46,407 nt of DNA, from assembly GCA_014904845.1 (NCBI GenBank), contig MU119559.1:1-46407 (forward strand), written 5' to 3'. Shown here one piece after another: positions 1 through 10,936 of this stretch. Position numbers and translations under genes: made by a program. This DNA is from Acephala macrosclerotiorum (lineage: Eukaryota > Ascomycota > Leotiomycetes > Helotiales > Mollisiaceae). Position 1 is the first letter of the stretch, and each line of letters begins with the position of its first letter. The notes beneath the pieces are model-generated. The model was not told where the DNA came from and made no database searches. It saw only the letters and a program-made list of their open reading frames with translations.

Positions 1-720
1 AAAATATAAATTCGTAAAAAATTAAATATAATATATTTAAATAAAATAAAATTAAAAATAATATATTTATATAATTATTAAAAAAAATTAATTAAATATT
101 TTTATTATTATTAATTTTATTATTATTATTTTTTTATATTTTTATAAATATTATTTTTATTAAATATAATTTAATTTAAATTTAAAATTTGTAAAAATTA
201 TATTTTATTATATAAATTTAATAAAAAACTTTGAATTATAATTTTTATATTAAATAAATATAATAATAATTAAATTTTTTTTATTGATTTTTAAATATTA
301 AATATAATATTAATAATTTATTTATAATAAAAATAATTAATTAAATAAAAAACGTAATAAAATTAATATATATATATATATATATTATTAATAATTATTA
401 ATTTTTATAAATATTATATAATTATAAATTTTATTTTTAATTTATTAATCGAAAATTAATAAATTTATTTAAATTATAAAATATGAATCAATTTTTATTT
501 GTAGTAATTTTTTTTAAATAATTATTTAATATTTATAAATAATTATTAATATTTAATTTTTATAAATAAAATAAAAATTAAATAAAAATTAATATATATA
601 ATTATTTTAATAATAAATATTAATAAAAATAAAATATTTTTCGTATTTTATATTATATTTTATTTTTAATAATTTGAATTTATTATAAAACTTTTAATAT
701 ATAAATTTTTTATTCGTATC
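1..720. repeat. RIP-degraded AT-rich block
   Basis: This stretch is almost entirely A and T, with no usable reading frame. Most of the few remaining cytosines are followed by G (for example TTCGTAA, AACGTAA, ATCGAAA, TTCGTATCG), which is what repeated CpA, CpT and CpC to TpN mutation leaves behind. A (TA)n run lies near 367-386. It is probably the remains of a transposable element, but the family cannot be recognised. The block runs off the left edge of the window. Confidence 0.8.
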
Positions 721-1366
721 GATTCTATTGGCGCGAGTAGAAACGTTCTCTTTCTACAACTTATAGAGCTAGAGTTGCTCTACGGAGAGCGCTAAATGCT
801 AAAAGCGATACATCTTGGCGTTTCTTAGCGCAAACACGTGCCGTAAGTCTCACGTTATATTACGTAAACTCTACGCGGTCTTTTTTTTCTCTAGCGGGAT
901 AACCTTTAACTATCGTCAAAGGCACTATCGTCAAAGGCAAAGTTTTAAGAACCTGGGAAAGATTAAGGCACCTGACGACTCCGACGAATGAAGCACGGCC
1001 GGGAAGTTACTAATCTCTATCAGTATTTAAGAGGCAGAAAATGTAGTTTCTATATAGCAGATGTCTGTCACCTGGTCAACATCAAAGGCCTTGCGCAGTT
1101 ATGCCTCTTCGACTATGAGTGGGGGAAGTATAAAAGTGTGCATAAGTCGAACTTGTTTGATGTTAGCAAAGAATCTGAAAAATGACGTCTGTTTCACCTA
1201 CTGTATTTGTTCATGATGATCCATCGAAATGCCTAGGTGAGTTAAGGTTATGCAGCCCTAGTGTGGACTAGCGCCATAATTATATACTTATGCATGCGTT
1301 ACATAACCCTACCTCAAACAGCCCTCGAACCAAGCGAAAGAGAACATCATCAAATTTATCAACACC
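721..1366. other. Transition region, no recognisable gene
   Basis: GC content rises sharply after about 720. A 15-bp unit containing ATCGTCAAAGGC occurs twice in tandem near 909-940. Short open frames are present but show no recognisable motif. The right part is presumably the promoter and leader of the TRAPPC12-like gene. Confidence 0.4.
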
Positions 1367-3323
1367 ATGGAAAGTCCATCAGGAGGATCAACGCCAAAAA
1401 GGCATTCAAGAAATGGCTCATCGGGTCGAGGTCAGTACCACCCGCTTTCTTTCTTTATTTGACTGCCTTCGCTGCTTCTGTTGAGATCTCCAAGGCTCCC
1501 TGTGATAGTCGTCACGGGTGCAGGGAACTCATCTCAACTTCCCTGCTTTCTGCTCTTGTTTCTATTCCCTCATATAAGACTGCTGTCCTCTATGGCACTG
1601 TGAGATGGACCAAAGTTCCTCGTGTGTTCATGCTGTCAGTTGTTCTTCTGCATCACGTGGACACTTCAAACGGGAAGCCTCATGATCTCGACAACGTTTT
1701 CCTGCGTCAAAGTGCGCTTGATGGCGGCTAAGGATGCGATATGCAACAAAACACATCGGAAGTTTGATTGCATTCTTCAACTTGAAGCCTCCTCCTCAAC
1801 TCCAGAACCGTTATTGGTGTGGTTGTCATCATCATCGCACTCGCGTTCTGCTGCTGTAAGCTGAAGATATTTTTGAACATAATCTGACAAATTCCTCATT
1901 TAGCGCTCCCACGACGCTCTACTCGAGGACCGCTGGATATCAACGAGTACCTATCCCCTCTCATCGAAGTCTTGGACCCCAGCTGACACTCCTCCACAGA
2001 TCACCAATCTCTCCCTCCGCTCCCACCACACCCTCCTCCTTGACACACCAACCATCCTCCCTCCTTTCCCCAACAGCCTCCCAATACGCAACACCTCGCA
2101 TGTCCTCCCCAGCTCTCGGCTCAAACCTCTCAAACATCACCTCCCCCTCCTTCCGCACCGCTAGAACAACGCTCTCTCCCTCCCGCTCAACTCTCTCCAC
2201 CAACAGCCAAAAAGACTTCACCTTCCTCCTGCGTCCAGAGATCTACCACCCCCTCACACTCCTTGATGTCCCGCCTCCATTCCGCGTAGCGTCCTCACAA
2301 CCCGATCCTTCAACTCCACTCCCGGATTTAGTAGCACAAGGACATTTCCGCTCTGCTGCTATAAAAGCAGCTCAATTGTTGACGTCTCCGGGATTGAATA
2401 CAAACGATCACGAACAAATCTTCAATTTGATCTACACCCGTTTATCATGTCTGACGCTATGCAACCAAACGACACTCGCCTCTCAAGAAGTCAAGGCATT
2501 AGAAGATCTCAACTCATCCTATTATCGGAATGATCACGACAGCACTCATTTGGTGCCATGGGAACTGAGGGTGTTGGCTGTGAGGTTACAAGGTATGGGG
2601 TTCAATGATCCGCGGAGAGGGGTTATGGGGTATTATGACCTTGCGCGAGAGGCGAGGCTATCTCTCACCTCTTTGAAGAAGCCACGGAAGGAGAATACTG
2701 AGGATCCAAGGATCAATGGAAAGATCAAAGATTGGGAATCAAGACTCGAGGAGTTGGGGATGAGAGTTGCTGGGGCGTTGATTGAGATGGAAGATCTTGA
2801 AGGCGCTACTCGCTTCCTTGCTACGCTGAAACCATCTTCAACTCAAGCTGGGCATGAGTTGGAAGTTCGGAAGGCGTTGTTGTGGTTGTGTCTTGGAGAC
2901 GTCGAAGCGGCTCGAAAGTGCATCAAGGGGATCTCGACAGATGGTGAGGGACGTGAGGGGAAGGTGATTTTGGCGTTGGCGCATATGGCCGACTCAAATT
3001 TCGAGGCTGCAGTTGAGGTTTGGGAGGAGTTGATTAGTGCCGAGGGGGTGGGAAGAGGAGAGCTGGCGATGTGTAAGCAGAATTTGGGGGTTTGCTTGCT
3101 CTATCTGGGGAGGATGGATGATGCGCGGAAGATCTTGGAGACGTTGACGGAAGAGAGGAATTCTTTTCATGCGCTTACCTTCAACCTATCCACGATCTAT
3201 GAGCTTTGCACTGAGCGCTCACGCGCGCTTAAGATTGGGCTAGCGGAGAAGGTTGCAGGGATGCAAGAAGAAGACGGGAAGAAGGTTGGATGGGAGAAAG
3301 TTAATGGGGATTTCAAACTGTGA
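1367..3323 (+). CDS. TRAPPC12: TRAPP complex subunit TRAPPC12-like protein
   Basis: Likely a fungal TRAPPC12-type subunit of the TRAPP tethering complex in ER-Golgi traffic. The long last exon carries the family-like core: a segment reading FTFLLRPEIYHPL, then helical TPR-like repeats with LVPWELRVLAVRLQ, an internal LALAHMADSNFEAAVEVWEEL repeat and a C-terminal NLSTIYELCTERS. My model has exons 1367-1430, 1904-1946 and 2000-3323, giving 476 residues with all phases matching. Exon 1 starts MESPSGGSTPKRHSRNGSS, a low-complexity Ser-rich head. The first intron (473 nt) is unusually long, and a 48-nt intron (GTAAG at 1856, TTTAG at 1903) could instead bound an extra exon. The second intron has a weak GTACCT donor but a good CTGAC branch and CACAG acceptor; without it the frame needs a one-base shift near 1980. 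The core call is fairly firm, the 5' structure is not. Confidence 0.72.
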
Positions 3324-4074
3324 GATAATTGCATAGAAGGTAGAGAGAGGAAGTTGTGGGGCTAGTGTTTGAATTAGGGTTGGCGGGCGTTGGTAGAAGG
3401 TAGAGGAATGAAAAATCTTGTTTTAAGTCTAGGTCTGTCGCAAAGATGCAGGCTCGTAAGGCGGATCGCAAACAGGCCCCAGTGAATTATTTTTCCAATT
3501 TCAGAGGGGAAACCGGAGTGTGGTATTCGAAGATTGGTCCAAAGTAGAAGATTCCTGGTTATTCTGCTGAAAACAGAAGTGTTAGTCGCGAGCTTGGACA
3601 TCGTAAGTGTCCCAGCTGTCCACCTTCGAATCCCGCCTATCCTCTCCCCAGAGGCTCTCACTTTTTAACAACGACATCGCGACTTACCTCCTATGCTAGG
3701 ATATGCTTCCTAGTCAAAATCCGTAACCAAGTGAGATATGTCGATGCGCAACAAAAGATAGTTCAATTCCAAGTTCAAGTTCAACGTCTGAGACCGAGCG
3801 ACAGGTGAAAATATGAAACCTTAGCTTAATTTCTAACTGGTCATCTGAATCACCAACGTGTAACAAACTCATCCTAGGCTGAATGTCCCACATCATTACG
3901 AAAATGTAGATGCGCAATAATACCACTTCGGGATAGAGGGGATGTTGGGACATTTAGGGACTGTAGTGTGTAACAAACTATGTTTTCGAAGCTCTGAAGG
4001 GCCGATGTCGAACTCTGACGTCTATGAATAAAATCCAAAACTTTCTATTCTCATCCTAGCCCCGCTCTCACCAA
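3324..4074. other. Convergent intergenic region
   Basis: This is the 3' space between the TRAPPC12-like gene and the galactokinase gene, which point at each other. It must hold both terminators. GTGTAACAAACT occurs at about 3858 and again at about 3968, and there is a short CAAGTTCAAGTTCAA repeat near 3770. I see no coding feature. Confidence 0.5.
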
Positions 4075-5640
4075 CTAAACAACACCCATACCCTCAACCA
4101 CAAACACCGCGCTTCCGCTACCAGGCTTACTAACAACAACAGCACCCTCCTTCTGCTCCTCCGTCAAATCCAACTTAGAAAAATACTCCCTCTCCCACGC
4201 CTCCTTGACCGCATCTACCTTATCCGCCGGCACCAAATGCACCGAACAACCACCCCACCCCGCACCCGTCAATCTAGATCCATAACTCCCCGCCTTCCTT
4301 GCAATAGCGCACAACTGATCTATCTCCGGACATGAGCATTCGTACACGTCTCTGCAGCTATCCTGCGTCTCGTTCATCAGGTCGCCGAGTTTTTGGTTGA
4401 AGGTTGTGGTGTTAGAGTCTGAGTCGGCGAACAGGTGGGAAGAGGGAGATTCGAGTAAAGAGAGGAATTGTAGGACGCGAAGGGCTTCGGAATACACGTG
4501 TAGAGCTCGTTGCCTCAGTTTGAACTTCTCGGCTCGAACGGGGAAGGTGGATGTGTAGCGTTTATCTAAAGCTTCGACTGAGATTCCGAATGTGTTGGCA
4601 ATTTCTTCACGGGTGTAGCCTTCTTCTTTGGTTAAGGTGGATTTCGTGAGGGAGATTAATTCTATGAGTTGTTCTTCGAGAGTTAGTTTCGAGTCCGCGA
4701 AATATACGTCGTGGAAGCCGTGGAGGGAAAGACCCAGTGGACCTGCGTCGGCGGGGAGCGGGGAGCCAGTTTTATTGAGAACGGCGTGTAGGTAGGAGGC
4801 TGCGAGGGAGCATTCGACGACTCGGAGGTTATAGCAGACGGGACCGGTGACTTGTTTGTTGGATGTTACGAAGCTTTGGGCGATGACGAAGCTTAGCTCT
4901 GGGTTCGTTTGCGGAAAATAGACGGGTCGAGCGACTAGAGATGGGACGAAAGAGACGAAGAGGGCGGATCCGCGGATGGAGAACACTGAGGCGGATTGAT
5001 CCATTCCTCCAGAATTGACGCCAACTGCTCGTTCACTGACGATGGCTAGCTCGGTGAGAGCTGTTTTGTCGACTGCGTGCTCCCCGTTTGCGTACATAAC
5101 AGCGAGCGCCGATGCACTAACGAATGCTGCAGAACTGCTCAGCCCACCTCCTGCTGGGACTGTCCCGTCCATGAGTATTTCCATGCTCCTAGGCTTGTAG
5201 TCTGCACCCTTCTTCTTTCGCAGGAGTTCCAAAGCACCTCGAACACCAGACTTGAAGTAATTTGTCCATTCATGCACCTTTGCATCGATATCGACTGAGC
5301 CGTAGGGGATGTCGAATTCGTGAGCTGGGAATTTCGAAGCCTGTATGTTGGAGACCTTGATTTTATAGCATCCTTCGGGGGCCTGGCTATCATTAATGAC
5401 CTTGACTGCCAATATAACATCCGCCGTTATCGCCATAGGCAGGACAGAGTATAGGGAGTAATCGATATGCTCTCCGATAATGTTGACTCGTCCTGGTGAA
5501 CGAGATACGAAGTCTGGTAATGCGCCATAACTGCTCTTGAACTCCTTCAGCAATGTCTCCCATCTCGTTGTTTGACCTGGTATCGCATCTGTTGTGTATA
5601 TGTCCTTCAAGGATTTCGCGACGGGAACTGGTCTTGTCAT
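4075..5640 (-). CDS. GAL1: Galactokinase
   Basis: Galactokinase catalyses ATP-dependent phosphorylation of galactose to galactose-1-phosphate, the first Leloir-pathway step, in the cytosol. The 521-residue single-exon frame has all GHMP-kinase hallmarks. The galactokinase signature with GRVNIIGEHIDY is at residues 50-61, the ATP-binding loop VPAGGGLSSSAAF at 161-173, the GGMDQSAS segment at about 211-218, and the C-terminal motif LTGAGWGGCSVHLVP at about 463-478. Length and domain order are those of ordinary fungal enzymes. The start MTRPVPVAKSLKDIY is the first ATG of the frame. It is divergent from ILV2 with an 848-bp shared upstream region. I see no defects. Confidence 0.95.
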   Translation of the reverse strand: MTRPVPVAKSLKDIYTTDAIPGQTTRWETLLKEFKSSYGALPDFVSRSPGRVNIIGEHIDYSLYSVLPMAITADVILAVKVINDSQAPEGCYKIKVSNIQASKFPAHEFDIPYGSVDIDAKVHEWTNYFKSGVRGALELLRKKKGADYKPRSMEILMDGTVPAGGGLSSSAAFVSASALAVMYANGEHAVDKTALTELAIVSERAVGVNSGGMDQSASVFSIRGSALFVSFVPSLVARPVYFPQTNPELSFVIAQSFVTSNKQVTGPVCYNLRVVECSLAASYLHAVLNKTGSPLPADAGPLGLSLHGFHDVYFADSKLTLEEQLIELISLTKSTLTKEEGYTREEIANTFGISVEALDKRYTSTFPVRAEKFKLRQRALHVYSEALRVLQFLSLLESPSSHLFADSDSNTTTFNQKLGDLMNETQDSCRDVYECSCPEIDQLCAIARKAGSYGSRLTGAGWGGCSVHLVPADKVDAVKEAWEREYFSKLDLTEEQKEGAVVVSKPGSGSAVFVVEGMGVV

Positions 5641-6177
5641 TGTGAGGGTTCGAACAATTCGAAGGAGAGCGGGGTAATTGTTGCTCAGCTGAGCTCGTGA
5701 TACAATCGCAAATGATTATCACATTCGATTCTTGAGAAGGCTGAGGACTTCGCGCGCAGGTCGAAGGTAAGGACGAGGTTTTATGTTAGAAGAAACAGGG
5801 GATGTTGTTGTTGATTTCGCACTATCGCGTGACAGTGTTCAAGGCGGTTCCTGCATCTCGCTGCCCCGCCAAAACCGCCGCTACCCATCGCATTTGAGAA
5901 AGACCGAGTGAACCCGTGGCATGACTGGTGGGGATTGGTGCGCTTCATTGTGGAGGAGCCTCGGAGGGACCGTCGAAGGTTTTGATTTCCCAGGTTCCAA
6001 GATGGGAAGGAGGAGTGCAAGATGGGGGTATCTTTGCTTTTGGGACGAACGTGGCCATTTGCGCAAGGCTGACAGTGTCGAGCTGGTCTGATCCGATATT
6101 GAGTGACCGAGGCATTGGGCGGACAGTCAATCAATCAATCAATGCGCCCTTCACTTGTGGAAAATAGACGAATCAGG

Positions 6178-6183
6178 TGACTC
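6178..6183 (+). promoter_or_regulatory. Gcn4/CPC1-type site (TGACTC)
   Basis: TGACTC, about 305 bp before the ILV2 start codon, matches the core of the general amino-acid control element bound by Gcn4/CPC1/CpcA. Branched-chain amino-acid genes are known targets of that regulon. Binding here is inferred from the motif and its position. Confidence 0.5.
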
Positions 6184-6314
6184 TAAACTCATTTGGCATT
6201 GTGGTCTCTGATTGGCTGTCGGCCCACTTGGCAAGGGTAAAAGGAATGTCTGGTTTTTCCCCACACTTCAGTTTGAGCGATCTCGGGCGATAATTTTGTG
6301 CTTCGAGACCTCAA

Positions 6315-6320
6315 GAGTCA
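6315..6320 (-). promoter_or_regulatory. Second Gcn4/CPC1-type site (GAGTCA on + strand)
   Basis: GAGTCA is the reverse complement of TGACTC and lies about 170 bp before the ILV2 start. Two sites in one promoter of an amino-acid biosynthetic gene make the regulatory reading more likely than one would alone. Confidence 0.5.
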
Positions 6321-6488
6321 TTATCCGACCACCACCACCACATTGCCTCCATACAATAGCTAACCACGTTGGCATTGTGCGACGACAATCAATTATTGAG
6401 TTGAGAAAAAGCCATTCAAGGCGTCTCTTCTCTTCGGTTATTCTTTCTCTCTCTCATTCCTCTCCGCTCTGCCCACTGTCGCTCCAAA

Positions 6489-8820
6489 ATGCTTCGATCA
6501 AATCCTGTCAGAGGCGCCGCGCGCGCTCTCACGCAAACCTCGAGACGAAGCTTTACGACCTCGCCAGCAGCAGCAGGCATACAGAACCTCACATATGTCA
6601 GAAAAATACCATCGGAGACAAGAGCACAAACAACGGCTGCGACAGCTTCAGCACCATCTGCGTCGCCCTCGCCGTCAGTTCCCCTCCTCCAATGACTCAC
6701 CCCCAATACTCACAACTGCACAGATCAACAAGAGAAAGTCCAAGTCCTGCTTTCAATACCTCAAAACCAAAACGCGAAAACCCTCTACAACCTCAGCATC
6801 ATGCTCGACATCAAGAAATGGACGAATCGTACGTTCCCCGTCACCGCCACTCACAATTTCAACACTCACACCCCACATAGATTTATTGGCAAGACTGGCG
6901 GAGAAATATTCCATGAAATGATGTTACGGCAGGGTGTCAAACATATCTGTTAGTATACTTAAGAGTTCAATTGGTTTCAGGTGTCGCTGACCCACTTCAG
7001 TTGGATATCCTGGTGGTGCTATTCTCCCTGTATTTGACGCCATCTACAACTCAAAACATTTCGAATTCATTCTTCCCAAACACGAACAAGGGGCGGGACA
7101 CATGGCAGAGGGGTATGCGAGAGCGTCGGGCAAGCCAGGGGTTGTGCTCGTAACATCTGGACCTGGTGCGACCAACGTTATTACACCCATGCAGGATGCT
7201 CTTTCCGACGGAACACCAATGGTTGTCTTCACCGGTCAGGTCGTTACAACAGCCATTGGCAGTGATGCTTTCCAGGAGGCCGACGTTATTGGCATCTCGA
7301 GAGCATGCACGAAGTGGAACGTGATGGTGAAGAATGTGGCAGAGATGCCAAAGCGGATAAATGAAGCATTCGAGATCGCTACCTCTGGACGACCAGGGCC
7401 CGTGTTGGTGGATCTACCGAAAGATGTCACAGCTGCAATCCTCCGAAAAGCTATCCCAACGAGCAGCACTGTTCCCACTCTTCCCAGTCAGGCATCGAAG
7501 ATGGCACAAGAGCATGTAAAGAAGCAGCTTCAGGCGACTATCAGTCGTGTGGCTCATTTGGTGAACATCGCCAAGAAGCCCGTTATCTATGCTGGACAGG
7601 GTGTCATTTCTCTCCCAGAAGGACCCAAGCTTCTCAAGGAACTCGCCGACAAGGCTTCTATTCCCGTGACTACAACCCTCCAGGGACTTGGTGGTTTCGA
7701 TGAACTTGATGAGAAAGCTCTCCATATGCTTGGAATGCACGGGTCCGCTTATGCTAATTTGGCAATGCAGGAGGCAGATCTCATCATTGCTCTCGGAGCC
7801 CGCTTCGATGATCGTGTGACTGGAAGCATCATGAAGTTTGCACCACAAGCTAAGGCAGCCGCCGCTGAAAATCGTGGTGGTATCGTCCATTTTGAGATCA
7901 TGCCAAAGAACATCAACAAGGTCGTCCAAGCCACCGAAGCTGTAGAAGGCGACGTCGTGGACAACCTTGCTCTGCTCAACCCCTTGATCGAGAAACGAAG
8001 CATGGCTGACCGAAAGGAATGGTTCGACCAAATCAACTACTGGAAGGAGAAATTCCCTCTCTCAGCCTACGAACGAGCCGACAGAGCCGGACTTATCAAG
8101 CCCCAAACCCTCATCGAAGAGCTCTCGAATCTCACCGCTCACCGAAAAGAAGACACCATCATCGCCACCGGCGTCGGACAACATCAAATGTGGACCGCCC
8201 AACACTTCCGCTGGAGAGCACCCCGAACAATGATCACATCCGGCGGTCTCGGAACAATGGGCTACGGCCTCCCCGCCGCCATCGGAGCCAAAGTCGCTCG
8301 ACCCGACGCTCTCGTCATTGACATCGATGGCGATGCTTCCTTCAACATGACACTCACCGAGATGTCAACTGCCAAGCAATTTAATATCGGTGTCAAGATC
8401 ATCGTCCTAAATAACGAGGAACAGGGAATGGTTACTCAATGGCAAAACATCTTCTACGAGGATAGATACGCACATACGCATTCTGAGAACCCGGATTTCA
8501 TGAAGTTGGCAGATGCGATGGGCATCCAGGCCAGGAGGTGTATTAGGCCCGATGATGTGGTGGATTCACTTAAGTGGTTGATTGAAAGTGATGGGCCAGC
8601 GTTCTTGGAGGTTGTTACGGATAAGAAGGTTCCTGTGTTACCGATGGTGCCAGCCGGGAATGCTTTACATGATTTCTTGGTTTACGATAGCAGTAAGTCT
8701 CCTTCCCAGCTTGTCTCCCTTGTCTGTCTCAAACTTACCTACTAATGCGCAACAGCCAAGGACAAAGAACGACGAAAACTCATGGCCGAAAGAACAGGCG
8801 GCAAACACGGAGCCGACTAA
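6489..8820 (+). CDS. ILV2: Acetolactate synthase catalytic subunit, mitochondrial
   Basis: This ThDP- and FAD-dependent enzyme makes acetolactate and acetohydroxybutyrate, the first common step of valine, leucine and isoleucine synthesis, in mitochondria. Exons are 6489-6673, 6724-6828, 6881-6948, 7001-8692 and 8756-8820; all phases agree and give 704 residues. The N-terminus (MLRSNPVRGAARALTQTSRR, then SFTTSPAAA) is a typical mitochondrial targeting peptide. Recognisable segments are HIFGYPGGAILPVFDAIY split across intron 3, GAGHMAEGYARASGKPG with the ThDP-activating Glu region, VVLVTSGPGATNVITP, and the ThDP/Mg motif IDGDASFNMTLTEM near residue 560. The last small exon ends KLMAERTGGKHGAD. 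Introns are 50-63 nt. Upstream Gcn4-type sites fit general amino-acid control. Confidence 0.95.
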
Positions 8821-10207
8821 TTTGATACCTCACACCCAAACCTTTCTTTATATCTAGCATGCGACTGCGGCGGTCTATTCCTTTCTATCTTCGATCTGCA
8901 AAGCGAAAATAACTGGTGTTTCGGAAAAGTGCTTTTCGATCTTTCCAACTGCAGATTGGATTTGCATGAAGGGTTTTCATTGATGCATGGGCTTGAGCTC
9001 ATTGAGATCAGAAAACTTAGGATGAGTGAGTTGAGGCGGAATGGGGACGGGTTCAGCCGGGGGGGTTGTATGTGTATATAAGAAATAGGAGCGAGCATTG
9101 AACAAATGAAAAGGTTCACAAGAAGCCTCCTTACGAAGGAGTACGTCAGGTGATTGTGTTTAATTGGGCACGCCTTGGACTCATTTTCGATTGTAGTTTT
9201 CGTTATGCATTACTTAATTTTGTTGCACATCTTTCCTTCTGGACTTTGAACGTACATTAGATTTACGAAGTATCGTTTATTACACATCGTCACGTTCGGA
9301 ACTTCCAAGAAGAGGTTTTCTGCCAAGAATCCCCTGAGTGCCCGTGCTCGGTTGGTTTGTTAGTAGTGGAGTAAAGTCTCTTCCTCTCTCCGATAATAAC
9401 ATCGCCTGTCAACCTTCCAGAGGAAACACGAGACCAATTACACATTCTGATGATCACTAAGCGACTTGAATTGGATGGGAGTGCTTCATTTCGCCCCGCC
9501 TCTATTCGCACGTTGTCGGTGGAGGTCTTGGCGATCCTTGGCGGCGGGGTGGGAGGCTGCCTCGCTACACAGAATCGGAATCGAATCGCTATGATCGTGA
9601 TATTATTCTAAGTTTGAAATATCAGGCAACTTGATAAGTTGATAGATGAAAGCTTGTAAGTCAGCCCTCGATGTACTAGTAGATTTCTATCTTGACCAAC
9701 CTTCAGTAATTCGGTCCACAAAGGCAGAGGCTACCGACTCTAGATGGACACAAATCGCTTGATCGTTATTGAAGCCACACGACAAACCCACATCGTGTAC
9801 CACCACATTGGCCATCCTTGGCAAGCGCTTTTATCATTGACACACCATATCAGCAACATCCTACTTCTAGTATTGCCAAGAGAGGAGGTCGTTGCAACAT
9901 TTCTCGGCATCGCAGATAGAATCTTCCATCAGCACGTTTGCCGCCAGAAGTTCAGCAATGGCCCCTCAACGATTCCTTAACGCCCTAAGCATCAAAATCA
10001 CCCCGTCAGTTTGTCTTGGTGTCTCCTTCTCATAGCTCTGGTTCTAGGCAGACATGATATTTTATGCTATATATCCCGGAAGCTTTTCCCTACAAGAAAG
10101 CGCTGCATCTTCATAAAAATCATCTTTCTAAAGTCATATCCTAGGGCATGAACAACTCTACCCCCCTACGGCTGAGAGTGTTTTACCTCTCGAGGACAAC
10201 CACAATC
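8821..10207. other. Intergenic region, no recognised gene
   Basis: About 1.4 kb between ILV2 and the transporter remnant. Short frames exist on both strands but none shows a domain, signal or composition that I can support. A short frame starting at an ATG near 9957 (MAPQRFLNALSIKITP, then a GTCAGT) could be a lone first exon, but nothing downstream confirms it. Confidence 0.4.
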
Positions 10208-10384
10208 ATGTATCTTCATCAGTATGACTACCTCTTTGTCATTGGCACTATCTTTGCCTTCCTAGACGCGTGGAACATCGGCACGAACGATGTCGCCAAC
10301 TCATTCGCCACCTCGGTTTCGTTGCGATCTTTGACCTATCTACAAGCAATGGAAATTGCTTCCGTGATGGAATTCAGCGGCAGT
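10208..10384 (+). pseudogene. Truncated start of a PHO89/PHO-4 Na+/phosphate symporter
   Basis: From the ATG at 10208 the frame reads MYLHQYDYLFVIGTIFAFLD, then AWNIGTNDVANSFATSVSLR and SLTYLQAMEIASVMEFSG. This matches the N-terminus and first PHO4-family signature (GANDVANSFATSVSSR-like) of fungal sodium/phosphate symporters. A full protein has about 12 membrane helices and close to 600 residues; here homology stops after about 59 residues, and the frame ends at 10420 after 13 unrelated residues. Directly after it comes the tail of a different transporter. It is therefore a 5' gene fragment, not a working permease. Confidence 0.75.
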
Positions 10385-10637
10385 AGGTTCGAAAAGACCA
10401 TTTACGCAATGGATGCATAACGCGTGGAGGAATCAGTTTTTGCTTTGGGCGGTTGTTGCGGGGTTTGAGATGGTTTTCCCTACTCTTTATATTCCAGTTG
10501 TTAGTCATGATGTTTTCAAGCATGAGGGGATTACGTGGGAGTGGGGGATTGTGCTTGTTGAGGCTGTTTTGTTTGTTGTTGGAGTGGAGGTTTGGAAAGA
10601 GGTTAAGGGCTTGACCGGAGTGGGCGTGATGGCTTGA
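10383..10637 (+). pseudogene. C-terminal fragment of an ENA-type Na+ P-type ATPase
   Basis: In the frame shifted relative to the PHO89 fragment, the sequence from about 10383 reads GSKRPFTQWMHNAWRNQFLL and then WAVVAGFEMVFPTLYIPVV and FKHEGITWEWGIVLVEAVLF. This resembles the last transmembrane hairpin of fungal type IID (ENA) sodium/potassium pumps. Only about 84 codons remain; the ATP-binding and phosphorylation domains are absent. The normal basic tail is replaced by KGLTGVGVMA before the TGA. It is best read as a 3' gene relic. Confidence 0.62.
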
Positions 10638-10936
10638 TGGATGTATGAGTTGAAGCTACCTACCTAGTCGTCGGTGTATTCACATCCCCCCAGTCAAACA
10701 TCAAGTCCGACGTTCATACGATATTTCGGCCAGTTCAGTGAGGAGCCGATCGGTGCAAAATCATACCCCATACCGAGCTATCCAGGGGATACGCCCAGTC
10801 GTTACAATCATTGTGATTGAGTGGAACAATAAATGGGTCCATATGTGCCATTCACAGATGGGACATTGACTGATAGCGAGGCCGTTTTTGACGTAAATAC
10901 TTCCAACTAGCTGGTAGTTATCAAAATTTATCCTTC

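Larger units (their letters stand above)
5641..6488. promoter_or_regulatory. Divergent promoter region of GAL1 and ILV2
   Basis: This 848-bp region separates the divergently transcribed galactokinase and acetolactate synthase genes. It contains two Gcn4/CPC1-type half sites, listed separately, an inverted CCAAT box (ATTGG near 6212), a TCAA tetranucleotide run at 6127-6142, and pyrimidine-rich stretches near 6420-6470 just before the ILV2 start, typical of fungal leaders. Small open frames here show no protein motif and are taken as chance. Confidence 0.55.

Noticed and set aside
1..720. Mitochondrial DNA insertion as the source of the AT-rich block
   Set aside because: Cytosines are kept mostly in CpG, and similar AT blocks in this window occur as dispersed diverged copies; no mitochondrial gene word is seen.
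7414..8036. Minus-strand frames over ILV2 exon 4
   Set aside because: Shadows of a strongly biased, well-supported coding exon; no domain in the antisense products.
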